DNA of 48,995 bases from Roseivivax lentus (lineage in GTDB: Bacteria > Pseudomonadota > Alphaproteobacteria > Rhodobacterales > Rhodobacteraceae), in the NCBI RefSeq assembly GCF_900156805.1, contig NZ_FTOQ01000022.1, forward strand, positions 1 to 48,995, in the 5' to 3' direction. The translations under genes and the position numbers were made by a program. The notes beneath the pieces were generated by a model. It was not told the DNA's origin, ran no database searches, and saw only the letters and a program-made list of their open reading frames with translations. This document shows positions 10,001-19,525 of this stretch, one piece after another (the stretch's first letter is position 1; every line of letters starts with the position of its first letter).

Positions 10001-11909
10001 CTTGCAGGGGGGGCGGGAAAAAAACGTCGCTGAGACGTTTGCGCGCCGGGTCCGAGTAGCGCACACCGTCGGCAACGTCGAACCAGTCGCGCATCCGCGG
10101 ATAATGCAGCATCAGCGGCGCAAGCATGTCGCGGAACTGGCTGCCTTCACCGGGGAACATGAAGGCCACTTTGCCGGTCTCGGCCAGCGGATCGGCGGAA
10201 AAATAAGCCCCGCGCCGGTCGCGGAGCCGGTCGCGGCTTTTGCCGAGCGCGGTCTCGATACGGTCGAGGTTATCGCCCGCGGTCGCCTTGTCGCCAGCCA
10301 CCACCGCAATGCGGCAGCGGCCCTCCTGCGGCGCTTCGGCCAGTTCCCGGGCCAGCGCGGCAAGGCTGGGCGCTGCTTCTATCCGGGAACGAAGCTCTGC
10401 GATGGCCGCCGGGGCTGCATCGCGATCGGCGGCGGAGATAACCAACATCTCGGTTTCGCGCGCCGCGGCAGGCTTGGGCTCGGCCTGCGGGCGGTATTCC
10501 TCGAGCACCGCATGGGCATTGATCCCGCCGAAGCCGAAGGCATTCACGCCGGCCCGCCGTGGCGTTTCGGCCCCATGCACCCATGGCCGCGTCTCGGTGT
10601 TGAGGTAAAAGTCGGTGCCTTCTATCCCGAGGCTGTCCGACGGGGTGTCCACCAGCGTCGGCGGCAGCACCCGATGATGCAGGGCGAGCGCGGCCTTGAT
10701 GAGACCTGCCGACCCCGACGCAGGCAGGCAATGGCCGATCATGGATTTTACCGTGCCGAGCGCACAGCGGCCGTCCAGATGGCCGAATTCGGCGGTCAGA
10801 GCCTCGATCTCGGTCGCGTCGCCGACGCTGGTCGCAGTGCCATGTGCCTCGATCAGGCCGACCGAGGCCGGATCGACCCCGGCCCCTTCATAGGCGCGCC
10901 GGATCGCCAGCCGCTCGCCTTCGAGGCGCGGGGCCAGGATCGACATGCCTTTGCCGTCGCTGGCCACACCGACGCCGCGCACCAGCGCATAGATCTTGTC
11001 GCCCGCCGCTTCGGCATCCGACAGCCGCTTGATGCAGAGAATGCCCACCCCCTCTGCCAGAAGCGTGCCGTCCGCATCCGCCGAAAAGGGCCGGATCTGG
11101 CCTTTGCGCGACAGCGCGCCAAGCTGGCTGAAGATCTGGAAGATCGGAGCCGGGGTCGAGGCGTGTACCCCCCCCACAAGCGCCATATCGCACTGGCCCG
11201 AGCGTAGATCTGCGATGCCGCGTTCGAGCGCAATCAGCGACGATGCGCAGGCTGCATCGACAATGTAATTCGTGCCGCGGAAATCGAGCCGGTTCGAGAT
11301 CCGGCCCGTCACGAGGTTCGGCACCAGTGCCGCGGCCATCTCAGAATTGAACGGCGGCAACGAGGCTTTCAGTTCGCCGCGGATCTGCGCCAATTCGGCG
11401 TCGGATGTCTCGGGATGCATCTGCCTCAGGATCGCCAGCACCCGGTCGACCATCACCCCGTGCTGCACCACGTTCGAGAAACCGCGGTTGATGTAGGTCC
11501 CCCGCCCGAGGATGACCGCCACCCGGTCTCCCGGCACGGGCCGGGCGTCGAATTCGGCATCGTCGACCGCATCCGCAGCGATCTCGAGCGCTAGAAACTG
11601 GTCCGGCTCGCCGCCATCGACCGAATTTGGCATGACCCCGTGGCGCAGTGGATCGAAACGCGCCAGATCGCCGAGGAAGCCACCGCGATTGGTATAGGTC
11701 CGGTCGTTTTCGGAACTGTCGGGATCGAAAAACAGATCGCTGCGCCAATCGGCGGGCGCGTCGGTCACCGCATCGACCTTGCCGACAATGTTCTGCCAGA
11801 ACTGCACGACATTGGGCGCCTTGGGATAGACGCAGCCCATGCCGACGATGGCGATAGGCTCCGGAGGGGTCACTGCCTCGGATGCCGAGATGTCACTCTG
11901 TTCGGTCAT
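7086..11909 (-). CDS. Lipid/polyketide synthase B: KS-AT-DH-phosphopantetheinyl transferase
   Basis: The 1607-residue multidomain protein starts with a ketosynthase (about 10-450). The active Cys is in DAACASSL near 218, and the His residues are in EAHGTATSVGD and VKSMIGH. An acyltransferase follows (about 575-880; FPGEGSQF, nucleophile GHSTGEYS near 676). A Pro/Ala linker leads to a double-hotdog dehydratase (about 1080-1380). It has the DHSFGR His, the VVPLTFTMEILAE stretch, FHGPKLQ, and the Asp in TLDAVGQL, so it looks active. The C-terminus (about 1410-1607) is a Sfp/AcpS-like phosphopantetheinyl transferase with GIDAEYIS and WTAKEAAAKSLGEG. In the Pfa systems that make polyunsaturated fatty acids, these activities sit on separate PfaB-, PfaC- and PfaE-like proteins; here they are joined. 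The start codon overlaps the stop of synthase A by one base (TAATG), so translation is coupled. Confidence 0.92.
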   Translation of the reverse strand: MTEQSDISASEAVTPPEPIAIVGMGCVYPKAPNVVQFWQNIVGKVDAVTDAPADWRSDLFFDPDSSENDRTYTNRGGFLGDLARFDPLRHGVMPNSVDGGEPDQFLALEIAADAVDDAEFDARPVPGDRVAVILGRGTYINRGFSNVVQHGVMVDRVLAILRQMHPETSDAELAQIRGELKASLPPFNSEMAAALVPNLVTGRISNRLDFRGTNYIVDAACASSLIALERGIADLRSGQCDMALVGGVHASTPAPIFQIFSQLGALSRKGQIRPFSADADGTLLAEGVGILCIKRLSDAEAAGDKIYALVRGVGVASDGKGMSILAPRLEGERLAIRRAYEGAGVDPASVGLIEAHGTATSVGDATEIEALTAEFGHLDGRCALGTVKSMIGHCLPASGSAGLIKAALALHHRVLPPTLVDTPSDSLGIEGTDFYLNTETRPWVHGAETPRRAGVNAFGFGGINAHAVLEEYRPQAEPKPAAARETEMLVISAADRDAAPAAIAELRSRIEAAPSLAALARELAEAPQEGRCRIAVVAGDKATAGDNLDRIETALGKSRDRLRDRRGAYFSADPLAETGKVAFMFPGEGSQFRDMLAPLMLHYPRMRDWFDVADGVRYSDPARKRLSDVFFPPPLQAETDDAVWRMDVGPEAIFSANMAMATLFNQIGLAADMAVGHSTGEYSALFLAGVTRRDDPAQLRHEIAALNEVYAAAETAGEIAGGALFTIGPVDSETLAVRIEGRAGIHLGMDNCPGQQVVATTSDDAAAEVEAMARELGGYCERLPFERAYHCPAFADFSTRMRGFLDGLDVQPPALQVYSCMHAAPFPHDPSEIRDWTAGQWAARVRFTETIQQMYEDGARIFVECGPRNNLTAFANDILRKTPHLAVSADTPGRTGLAQLHHMCAQLAVEGVALDLLALCDCDERAASVSRATPLKTGLQPMTLSDETAERLRAARPAPAERSGPPASPPPSPEAPPYPDALQPAAAASRVASGDMDQLMASYFQTMEKFVSTERAVMSAFLGGAATVPAAPTAPDAPSTATASTRFPMLSEITHGPDGRTLSAIVSLTHERALYLADHSFGRAVSEADPDRHGQSVVPLTFTMEILAETAAALRPDLVVIGMDEVRASRWITVPDGAETRLEATAEMRSDGAETTIRARVRRVGSEAIRPVIAEADIRLAPRRAAPPIAPLMPHGTVRNVRWSQAEIYERIMFHGPKLQAVANMDLVAEDAAEGDLVGMAQDKLFAGMPAPAFEIDAITLDAVGQLVGVWSAEMLDEAFHIFPFRVEALEIFRDRLAPGEVARCRSAITLLGNDEMRSDIDVVTADGHLQCRISGWWDKRFDLPERFFAARLDPAQNAVSETLSAPADLPGLALTLTDCLTEDLLDGSGGIWTDVVAGLTLSPEETQRWQAQAGNPAAARFGWLRGRVAVKDAVRVWRDGAVFPADLNIANHDSGAPYLAAGWPADWGAAPRISLTHTGAVALAVAADPARYAGIGIDAEYISPRNDAFIATAFTSAENDVLTALELPRDQAVAYLWTAKEAAAKSLGEGIDAMFDRLQVRHVDRAGKAVTVRDGQTGQNVTVRLIEGLKEGLVVALATRPATASH

Positions 11910-14900
11910 TATTCCGCCGCCCGGATATCCTTGTCACTGCGCGACAGCCCGTCGAAATCCCAGGCCCAGGGGCCATTGCCCCAGACCACTTCGGGCACGC
12001 GGTCGCGCTCCGAGGAAAGCTCGGCCTCGAGCGCGCGGCGGCCCAAATCGGGCTGGATCGCCTCGATCCCTAGGGCGGTGAACTGCTTCTTGATCTCATC
12101 CGAGACCATTCCGCCGGAGTCCCAAGGCCCCCAGCTCAACGCCACCACGCGGCCGGGCCAAACCGCGTCGAGCGTGCGGGCGAATTTCGACACAATCTCG
12201 TTCGCCGCACCGTAATCGCTCTGCCCGCGATTGCCGAAACGTCCGGCGACCGAGGTGAAGAAGGCAAGGAAGCGCAGCGCATCTGGGCGGAGCGCCTCGG
12301 CCAGATAGAACGCACTATGCGCCTTGGTGGTCATCACGCGGTCATAGCTGTCGAGCGTCTTGTCGACGATCAATCGGTCCTCGATGATCCCCGCCCCGTG
12401 AATGACGCCGTCGATCTGACCGTGGCGGGCATAGACATCGTCGATTACCGCCTTGAGCGCCGCGCGGTCGCGCACGTCGCAGGCATGGTATTCCACCTGC
12501 CCGCCGAAGGCTTTGATCCGGGCGAAGGTGTTGCGGATCTCGCGGGTTTTGAGAATGGCGCGGTGCTCGCTCTCAATTTCCGCGATGGCGCGGCGACCGC
12601 CACCCTTTGCGGGCATCTGCGCCAGCGCAGCGCGCAGCTTCACCGGATCTGTGATCACCGCGGTTTCGGGGGATTCAGCGCCTTCCGGCAAGGGCGAGGA
12701 GCCGAGGATGACGAAGCGCGCCTTGTAGCGCTCGGCGAGCCACAGGACGCATGTCGCGGTGATTCCGCGCGCGCCACCTGTGACCAGAACCGTCGCGCCG
12801 TCGTCCAGAAAGCCCGCGCCGACCGGGGTCTCGGGCAACGTCACCGCGCGCCGTTCGGCGGCGAGATGCCAACGCTGGCCCGCGCGCCAGCCGATCTCCA
12901 CATGGTCGTCGCCACGGCCCGCTTCGTCGAAGAGGATCTCTGCCACGGCGGATGCGGGCAGGCCGGGCTCCAGATCCACCGCGCGAACATGCGCGTCGGT
13001 CCATTCTTTGGCCAGCGTCTTGAGCACGCCCGGCGCGCCGGCCTGTGTCGGATCGGCAGGGGCTTCGGCACCGAAGCCAAATTGGCCGCCCATAGCTGTC
13101 ACCGCGACCACCCGCAGCCCGCACCTCTGCGAGATGACCGCACCGAGCGACGTCAGCAGCGCATAAAGCGTCCGCGTGCCCCCACGGATTGCGGCAATGG
13201 AGCCATCCGCATCGAGCCCGGACCCGGTGGCGCTCTGGAGGTCTGCGCAATGGAAAATCCCTGCGATTTCAGAGATATCTCCAATAACACGCGTAATGCT
13301 GTCGGAATCCTTTAGCGCGTCAGGATCAAGGCAGAGCGTCTTGCCGCCCGCCGCCTCGATCCGAACCGCCAGCGCGTCGGCAACGCCCTGCCTGTCGCGG
13401 GTGAGAAGGTAGCGACCGCCCTTTGTTACCCAGGCCTGCGGCACCGGGACCGTGGCCTTGACCGGGACCATCACATAGCGCGCATCGCCTGAAGGCATCG
13501 GGGCCTCTGTCTCTTTCGGTGCGGATAGAGGCACAACCGAGCCGGACTTGCACGTGACCGCCTCGGCCACGTCCATGAACCGCGCAACGATGCCGTCGAT
13601 GGTCTTTTCCTTGGCGACCGGTCCCATCTTCTCATGCGCCGCCTCACCTGCATCGGCGAGGAAGGCCAAGCGCAGGCTCGCAAGTATCTCGATCCGCTTG
13701 ATCGAGTCGATGCCGAGGTCGGCCTCGAGGTTCAAATCGGGGGCGAGCATGTCGGCGGGATAGCCGGTCCGGTCGGCGAGCAGTTCAAGGAGCTTCGCGG
13801 TGACCGACTCGCGTGAGGGCATGGCGGGTGCGACGGGTGCCGCTTCGGCAACGGGCGACGCCACAGGCGCCGGACCGGAGACCGCCTCGGCCACGTCCAT
13901 GAACCGCGCAACGATGCCGTCGATGGTCTTTTCCTTGGCGACCGGTCCCATCTTCTCATGCGCCGCCTCACCCGCATCGGCGAGGAAGGCCAAGCGCAGG
14001 CTCGCGAGGATCTCGACCCGCTTGATCGAGTCGATGCCGAGGTCGGCCTCGAGGTTCAGATCGGGGGCGAGCATGTCGGCGGGATAGCCGGTCCGGTCGG
14101 CGAGCAGTTCGAGGAGCTTTGCGGTGACCGACTCGCGGGTGGGCATGGCCTCGCCGGCTGTGACCTGGGCCGCGGCGGGCGCTGCGGGTTCGGGGGTCGC
14201 GATCGGTGCTACGGCGGCGGCCGTTTCCGGTGCGGCGACCGGAGCCGGTTGCTGGACCGGAACGGCCATCTGAGGCGTGGTCTGCAGAGACGACGCGGCA
14301 GGCGCGGCCAATATCGGTGTGGAACCTGACGACGCCGATTGCGCAGCAAGGAAGAGGCGCATCGTTTCGGCATGGGTGTCGAGCAGACGGCCCACCAATT
14401 CGTGGTGGCGCTGCATGATCTCGGCGGCCTGCGGCAGTGGCACGGTCGGCTGCGCGGCGGGCGGTGTCACCGCCGCGACCGGGCCGGGCTGCTCCGGTAC
14501 CGCGGAGGATGCCGGAGACGCGGCCGAAGCGGCAGGCGGAGTCTGGGTCATCGAAGCCTCGTGTTTGGCTGCCAACGGCACGTCGTCTTCGATCCTGGCC
14601 GAGAAGCCGATCCGCGGACGCGCTCCGTCCTTGGGCCGTGCCCCGCCGGGATCGAGCATCCAAATCATCTTGTGGGCGGGCGCATTGGATTTCGGTGCGG
14701 TCCAGTTGACCACGTCCAGATCGTCCTTGGCCCGGCGGGCGAACAGCTTGCTGAGCGCGAGCGGAAGACCCGCGGTGGACATCGCGCCGAGCGCGCTTAG
14801 AAGCTGCTGCATCGTGTCGCGGCCATTGATGTCGGTGGCGACCGCCAGATGCGTTTTGCCCTCGAGGATCTGTCCCGCGAGACGCGACAGGACCGCATTG

Positions 14901-17900
14901 GGCCCAACCTCGATGAAGAGCCGCGCGCCCGCTTCGTGCATGGCCGTGACCTCGCCCTGGAAGTTTACCGGGCTTGTGAGGTGGCGCGTGAGTTGCTCCG
15001 AAATCGCCGCTGGATCAGCGGGATATGGCGCGGCGGTCTCGTTCGAAAAAACCGGCGCGGCGGGGGCGGCGAGCGGCGTGGCAGCGATGGCCTCGGCCAG
15101 CCGGTCGCGCGCAGGGGCCACGAAATCCGAATGGAACGCGCAATGCACCGGCAGACGCCGAGTGCGGATACCCGCCGCGGCGAGTTTCTCTTCGGCGGCG
15201 GCAAGGGCCACGTCTGAGCCTGCGAGCACCGTCTGGCTCGGCGCGTTCAGATTGGCGATGGTCAGGCCCTCGAGACCTGACGTCGCCGCCTCGATCGTCG
15301 GCGCATCGGCACTCACGGCGGTCATGCAGCCGAGATCGTCGCCCCCTTCGCGGATGATCGCGTGGCCGCGCGCATGGGCAAGGCGCACCAGCGCCGCATC
15401 GTCCATGGCTCCGGCGGCGCAGAGCGCGGTCAGCTCACCGAAGCTGTGGCCCGCATAGGCCCCGGCGTCGGCTCCGAGATCACGCAAGAGCGACAGGATC
15501 GCGAGCGACACCGCGCCGATGGCAGGTTGCGCCCGGTCGGTCTGTTTCAGACGGGCTGCATGAGCCTTGCTCTCCTCCTCGGAGAAGGCTGGTCGCGGAA
15601 AGATCACCTCGGAGAGGGGCGCGTCAAGCTTGCCCTCAAGCTCCCGGCCAGCCCTTTCCAGAGACGCACGAACCTGCGGGAAGTGCATCGCGAGGCCCGC
15701 GGCCATGTCGGGATATTGCGAACCCTGCCCTGAGAACAGGAACGCGACTTGATCCTTGGTCAGCGGTGTACCCGTTGCCGCGAAGGCCCCGAGAGGGTCG
15801 ACTTCGCGCAGATCGCCGCCCGCGCCAAGCGTGCCTGCGGCACGGGCAAGCCGCGCGGCCGCGTCCGCATGGCTACCGCTCACAAGCGCGAACCGCGCAG
15901 GCGCCGAGGCATCGTAGCGCTTGGAGAGGCTTGCCGCGATATCGTGCAGGGGCGTGTCGCCATGGGTGCTGCCCAGCGCTTCGGCGGCGCGGGCGAGCGC
16001 CTGCGACAGCGCCTCATTATCCGCAGCCGAGAAAAGCAGTAGCTCATGCGACCAGTGCTTGCGGAAGGGTTCCTGGTGGCTCGGCAGGTAGCCACCGCGG
16101 TATTCCTCGAGCACGGCGTGGAAATTCGTGCCGCCGAAACCGAAGGCCGAGACGCCCGCGCGCCGCGGCGCATCGGAGGTCTTGAGCCAGGGCCGCGCCG
16201 CGCCCAGAACGTAGAACGGGCTTTCGGGGAAGTTCGCCGTAGGGCTCGGAGATTCGACATTGAGCGTGGGTGGCATCACCTTATGGTGAAGCGCGAGCGC
16301 CATCTTGACCATGCCCGCACAACCTGCAGCGGCCTTGGTGTGGCCGATCATCGACTTCACGGAGCCCACGCCGCAGAATTGCTTGTTCTCCGAGGCTTCG
16401 GAATAGACCGCTGACAGGCTCTCGATCTCGGTGCGGTCGCCGACCACGGTGCCGGTACCATGGGCCTCGACCAGCTCGACCGAGGCTGGCGAAATGCCCG
16501 CATGGGCGTAGGCCCGGCGCAAAGTCTCCTGCTGGCCTTCGGGGCGCGGTGCGGTCAGCGACAGATCGCGCCCGTCGGACGCCCCGGCCACACCGCGCAG
16601 GACGGCATAGATCCGGTCGCCCGCGGCTTCAGCCGCCGGCAGGGGCCGGAGTACGAGACTCACCAACCCTTCCGAGATCGCGATGCCGTCGGCGCTCTCG
16701 TCAAAGGTGCGGCAGCGCCCGCGCGGCGACAGCGCCCGGGTCTTGGAGAACGCGATAAAGTCGAATGGCGACATGAAGGCATCGACGCCCGCGACGATGG
16801 CCATGTCGGCAGCCCCCGTCTCCATTTCGCGCACGCCCGCGAGGACAGCGGCGAGCGACGAGCCGCAGGCGGCGTCCACGGTGAAGTTCACGCCGCCCAA
16901 ATCGAAGCGATTGGCCACGCGGCCCGCGATCACGTTGAGCAGGATGCCCGGGAAGCTGTCCTCGGTCCATTCCGGCAGCTTGTCACGCGCCACATCCGGC
17001 AGCTCACCCAGAAGCGCGCTGAGCGAGGAGCGTACGGCATATTGCTGCCCCATAGGCGCCGCGCCGCCGCCCACGCCGATCACGACGCAGGTGCGCCGGC
17101 GCAGGTCGGGGTCAGGAATGACACCGTCCTTGAACCCGGCATCTTCGAGCGCCTTGCGCACCATCTCTAGGGCTAGCATCTGCAGGGGTTCGATTTGGGC
17201 GACCGAATTGGGCGGGATGCCGTAGCGTATCGGGTCGAAGGCGATTTCGTCCACGAAACCGCCCCACTTGGAGTAGGCCTTGTCGGCGGCATCGCGGTCG
17301 GCATCGAAATAGCGCCGCCAATCCCAGCGCCGCTCGGGCACTTCGTCGATGGCATCCACCTTGTCGAGGATGTTTTCCCAGTATTGCGACAGCTCCGGAG
17401 CTTTCGGCAGGATCGTGGACATGCCGGTGATGGCGATGCGCAGTCCCTCGCTCGGCTCTTGCACCTCGGTCTCGGGCCCGAGCGCCTTGGCGGCGGAACG
17501 CAACATGTCGGTCGAGGCCTCGCTCACATCCAGATGTAGCGCGGCCATCGAAAGGTCGGCATGGTGCAATCCGGCCACTTGACCGATCATGTAGACGCCG
17601 GAGGCCAGCTGATCTTCGGGCGACACGACGATGTATTTCTCGACGCCCTCGCGGGTGCCGAAATCGGGGTTGCGGTCGATGCCCTTGGCCGCAACGCGCG
17701 AGCGGCCAATGCTGAGGTTCTCGAGTTTGTCGCGGATCGTGTCGGGGTCGAGTCCTTCGCCGATCATACGCGCCTTTTCGCGAGCGAATTCCTCGGCGAT
17801 AGGGCTTTGGACAACGCGGGTGGCATGGCCGACCCCGGATTCCAGAAGCACCGTTCCGGACATGCCGAGCACCAGTTCCTGATATTTCGGCACCACGGCC

Positions 17901-19525
17901 CCGGCGGCCACGGCCTCTTGCGTAAGAATATAGGCGCTGCCCATGAGAGCCCCGATCCGCGCGCCCTGCTGTGAGGCATCGGCCGCCAGCACCGACACCA
18001 TCGCCGCAGAGGCCGCGTCATGCAGACCGCCTGCGAACAGCAAGTCGCAATCCATCGGCTTGTCGCCGTAGAAGTCGCGCAGGCTGTCGAGCGCCTGTTG
18101 CCACAGAATAGCCGAGGTCCGCGGCCCCACATGGCCGCCGCATTCGCGGCCCTCGAAGATGAATCGCCGCGCGCCCTGTTGTAAAAACGCGGTCAGCAGG
18201 CCCGGCGAGGGCACGTGCAGGTAGGTCGGAATGCCCGCTTTCTCGAGCGCGAGCGCCTGTTCCGGGCGTCCTCCCGCGATCAGGGCGTAATCGGGCTTGG
18301 CCGCGAGGATGATCGCGAGTTGCTCTTCACGCAGCGCATCGTCGACAAAGCCAAGAATGCCGACACCCCAGGGCTTGTCGCCCAGCCTTTCCTTGGTCTC
18401 GCGCACGAGCTCCTGCGCCTCCTGCCCACGCATGAGCGCTAGGGCGAGAAAGGGCAGCGCACCATTCTCGGCCACCGCAAGCGCGAACTCGGCGCGGTCG
18501 CTGACGCGCGTCATCGGGCCCTGAACGATCGGGAAGCGCGTGCCATGCGCCCGGGCGAGCGGGGCTTCCGGGGAGAGCGGCGCAAGTGATGCGGCGATCT
18601 CGATCTGGCTGCGTGAACGCATCTCGAGTCTGCGAAGCGCGGCGCCGAGACGGCCATAACGGCGCAGCAGCCCGGCTGCGAGGGCGGCATCCTGGCCGGT
18701 GAGCCACGGCCCTGCGGCGGGATCTGCGGCCAGACGCCCGGCGATTTCGGCTCCGAGTTTCTCGGGCGCGCTGTGCGACACCGCTTCGAGCGCTTGTCCC
18801 GGTTTATGATCGGCGCGCCAGAAGATGCGGTAGCCGGTGGCCGAGTCGACCGCCAGCACGCGGGTTTCGCTGCCATCCATGCGCGACAGAATGCGGGTCA
18901 TGTCCTCCGGAGCACCCGCGGCCTCGAAAAGGGTCAGCTGCCAGTCGAGGATCACACCGGCGGCCCCGGCCACGCGGAAGGCCGCGATGGTGTCGGCCCC
19001 GACCCCACCCTGCACGAAACAGGGCAGATCAGTGCGGCTGAGAAGCCGCTGCAGCAAGATGAAGCTCGTCTCGTCGCCGACACGCCCGCCGGATTCGCTG
19101 CCCTTGGCGACGATAGCCTCGGGCGCGATGGCCTTGACCGAGGCAAGATCCGCCTCGGAAGTGACTTCCAGCCAGACAGACAAGCCCGGCGCTGCCTTGC
19201 GCAGAGCCCGCATCGTCTTGGCTCCGACCTTGTCCGCATCGCCTGCAATCAAGAGCGTGGAAAAGCCAGCTGCACTCGGGAACGGCGAGTCGAGAAGTGC
19301 GGGGAGCTGCATCGCATCGACCCGCAGGCCCCAGCCCGCGGGCGCGCCGGCAGAAAGCTGCGCCGCAAGATCCGCGGCCGCCGCCGTGTCGAGCGACAGA
19401 TATTGCGCATCGACCAGGCCGAGATGGCCTGCCCGGGCCGCGGCCACCGTCAGCGATGCGCCCGGCAGATTGGGCACCGTCGCGGCGACGATGGCGAAGG
19501 ACGATTCGCTCGACTGGGTTGACAT
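11909..19525 (-). CDS. Lipid/polyketide synthase A: ER-like barrels-KS-AT-ACP-ACP-KR
   Basis: The 2538-residue protein combines PfaD-like and PfaA-like parts. Residues about 1-660 form two nitronate-monooxygenase/enoyl-reductase-like TIM-barrel units; the second contains FPIVQGPM and EGRECGGHVGPRTS. The ketosynthase follows (about 695-1140; Cys in DAACGSSL, His in EAHGTGTVVGD and VKSMIGH). Next are an acyltransferase (about 1255-1570; SGQGSQYPDM, GHSFGEL) and a long Ala/Pro linker. Two almost identical carrier domains (about 1792-1882 and 1900-1990) each have LGIDSIKR, the signature of PUFA-synthase ACPs. Last is a ketoreductase (about 2240-2450; VTGGARGITA, SDYGAANE). The ATG at 19525 is preceded at 8 bases by GAGGAAG; the frame upstream of it is low in coding character. 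It is the core chain builder of the block. The product cannot be deduced. Confidence 0.93.
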   Translation of the reverse strand: MSTQSSESSFAIVAATVPNLPGASLTVAAARAGHLGLVDAQYLSLDTAAAADLAAQLSAGAPAGWGLRVDAMQLPALLDSPFPSAAGFSTLLIAGDADKVGAKTMRALRKAAPGLSVWLEVTSEADLASVKAIAPEAIVAKGSESGGRVGDETSFILLQRLLSRTDLPCFVQGGVGADTIAAFRVAGAAGVILDWQLTLFEAAGAPEDMTRILSRMDGSETRVLAVDSATGYRIFWRADHKPGQALEAVSHSAPEKLGAEIAGRLAADPAAGPWLTGQDAALAAGLLRRYGRLGAALRRLEMRSRSQIEIAASLAPLSPEAPLARAHGTRFPIVQGPMTRVSDRAEFALAVAENGALPFLALALMRGQEAQELVRETKERLGDKPWGVGILGFVDDALREEQLAIILAAKPDYALIAGGRPEQALALEKAGIPTYLHVPSPGLLTAFLQQGARRFIFEGRECGGHVGPRTSAILWQQALDSLRDFYGDKPMDCDLLFAGGLHDAASAAMVSVLAADASQQGARIGALMGSAYILTQEAVAAGAVVPKYQELVLGMSGTVLLESGVGHATRVVQSPIAEEFAREKARMIGEGLDPDTIRDKLENLSIGRSRVAAKGIDRNPDFGTREGVEKYIVVSPEDQLASGVYMIGQVAGLHHADLSMAALHLDVSEASTDMLRSAAKALGPETEVQEPSEGLRIAITGMSTILPKAPELSQYWENILDKVDAIDEVPERRWDWRRYFDADRDAADKAYSKWGGFVDEIAFDPIRYGIPPNSVAQIEPLQMLALEMVRKALEDAGFKDGVIPDPDLRRRTCVVIGVGGGAAPMGQQYAVRSSLSALLGELPDVARDKLPEWTEDSFPGILLNVIAGRVANRFDLGGVNFTVDAACGSSLAAVLAGVREMETGAADMAIVAGVDAFMSPFDFIAFSKTRALSPRGRCRTFDESADGIAISEGLVSLVLRPLPAAEAAGDRIYAVLRGVAGASDGRDLSLTAPRPEGQQETLRRAYAHAGISPASVELVEAHGTGTVVGDRTEIESLSAVYSEASENKQFCGVGSVKSMIGHTKAAAGCAGMVKMALALHHKVMPPTLNVESPSPTANFPESPFYVLGAARPWLKTSDAPRRAGVSAFGFGGTNFHAVLEEYRGGYLPSHQEPFRKHWSHELLLFSAADNEALSQALARAAEALGSTHGDTPLHDIAASLSKRYDASAPARFALVSGSHADAAARLARAAGTLGAGGDLREVDPLGAFAATGTPLTKDQVAFLFSGQGSQYPDMAAGLAMHFPQVRASLERAGRELEGKLDAPLSEVIFPRPAFSEEESKAHAARLKQTDRAQPAIGAVSLAILSLLRDLGADAGAYAGHSFGELTALCAAGAMDDAALVRLAHARGHAIIREGGDDLGCMTAVSADAPTIEAATSGLEGLTIANLNAPSQTVLAGSDVALAAAEEKLAAAGIRTRRLPVHCAFHSDFVAPARDRLAEAIAATPLAAPAAPVFSNETAAPYPADPAAISEQLTRHLTSPVNFQGEVTAMHEAGARLFIEVGPNAVLSRLAGQILEGKTHLAVATDINGRDTMQQLLSALGAMSTAGLPLALSKLFARRAKDDLDVVNWTAPKSNAPAHKMIWMLDPGGARPKDGARPRIGFSARIEDDVPLAAKHEASMTQTPPAASAASPASSAVPEQPGPVAAVTPPAAQPTVPLPQAAEIMQRHHELVGRLLDTHAETMRLFLAAQSASSGSTPILAAPAASSLQTTPQMAVPVQQPAPVAAPETAAAVAPIATPEPAAPAAAQVTAGEAMPTRESVTAKLLELLADRTGYPADMLAPDLNLEADLGIDSIKRVEILASLRLAFLADAGEAAHEKMGPVAKEKTIDGIVARFMDVAEAVSGPAPVASPVAEAAPVAPAMPSRESVTAKLLELLADRTGYPADMLAPDLNLEADLGIDSIKRIEILASLRLAFLADAGEAAHEKMGPVAKEKTIDGIVARFMDVAEAVTCKSGSVVPLSAPKETEAPMPSGDARYVMVPVKATVPVPQAWVTKGGRYLLTRDRQGVADALAVRIEAAGGKTLCLDPDALKDSDSITRVIGDISEIAGIFHCADLQSATGSGLDADGSIAAIRGGTRTLYALLTSLGAVISQRCGLRVVAVTAMGGQFGFGAEAPADPTQAGAPGVLKTLAKEWTDAHVRAVDLEPGLPASAVAEILFDEAGRGDDHVEIGWRAGQRWHLAAERRAVTLPETPVGAGFLDDGATVLVTGGARGITATCVLWLAERYKARFVILGSSPLPEGAESPETAVITDPVKLRAALAQMPAKGGGRRAIAEIESEHRAILKTREIRNTFARIKAFGGQVEYHACDVRDRAALKAVIDDVYARHGQIDGVIHGAGIIEDRLIVDKTLDSYDRVMTTKAHSAFYLAEALRPDALRFLAFFTSVAGRFGNRGQSDYGAANEIVSKFARTLDAVWPGRVVALSWGPWDSGGMVSDEIKKQFTALGIEAIQPDLGRRALEAELSSERDRVPEVVWGNGPWAWDFDGLSRSDKDIRAAE
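13556..14149 (-). repeat. Two near-identical ACP-coding repeats, period 324 bp
   Basis: The DNA at 13556-13825 and 13880-14149 is almost identical, with a 324-bp offset. It encodes the two tandem carrier domains of synthase A, whose protein sequences differ at only a few positions (for example SIKRV versus SIKRI). The intervening Ala/Pro linker is not part of the match. Near identity at the DNA level points to recent duplication or ongoing gene conversion. Tandem ACPs are usual in PUFA synthases, where copy number affects yield. Confidence 0.9.
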
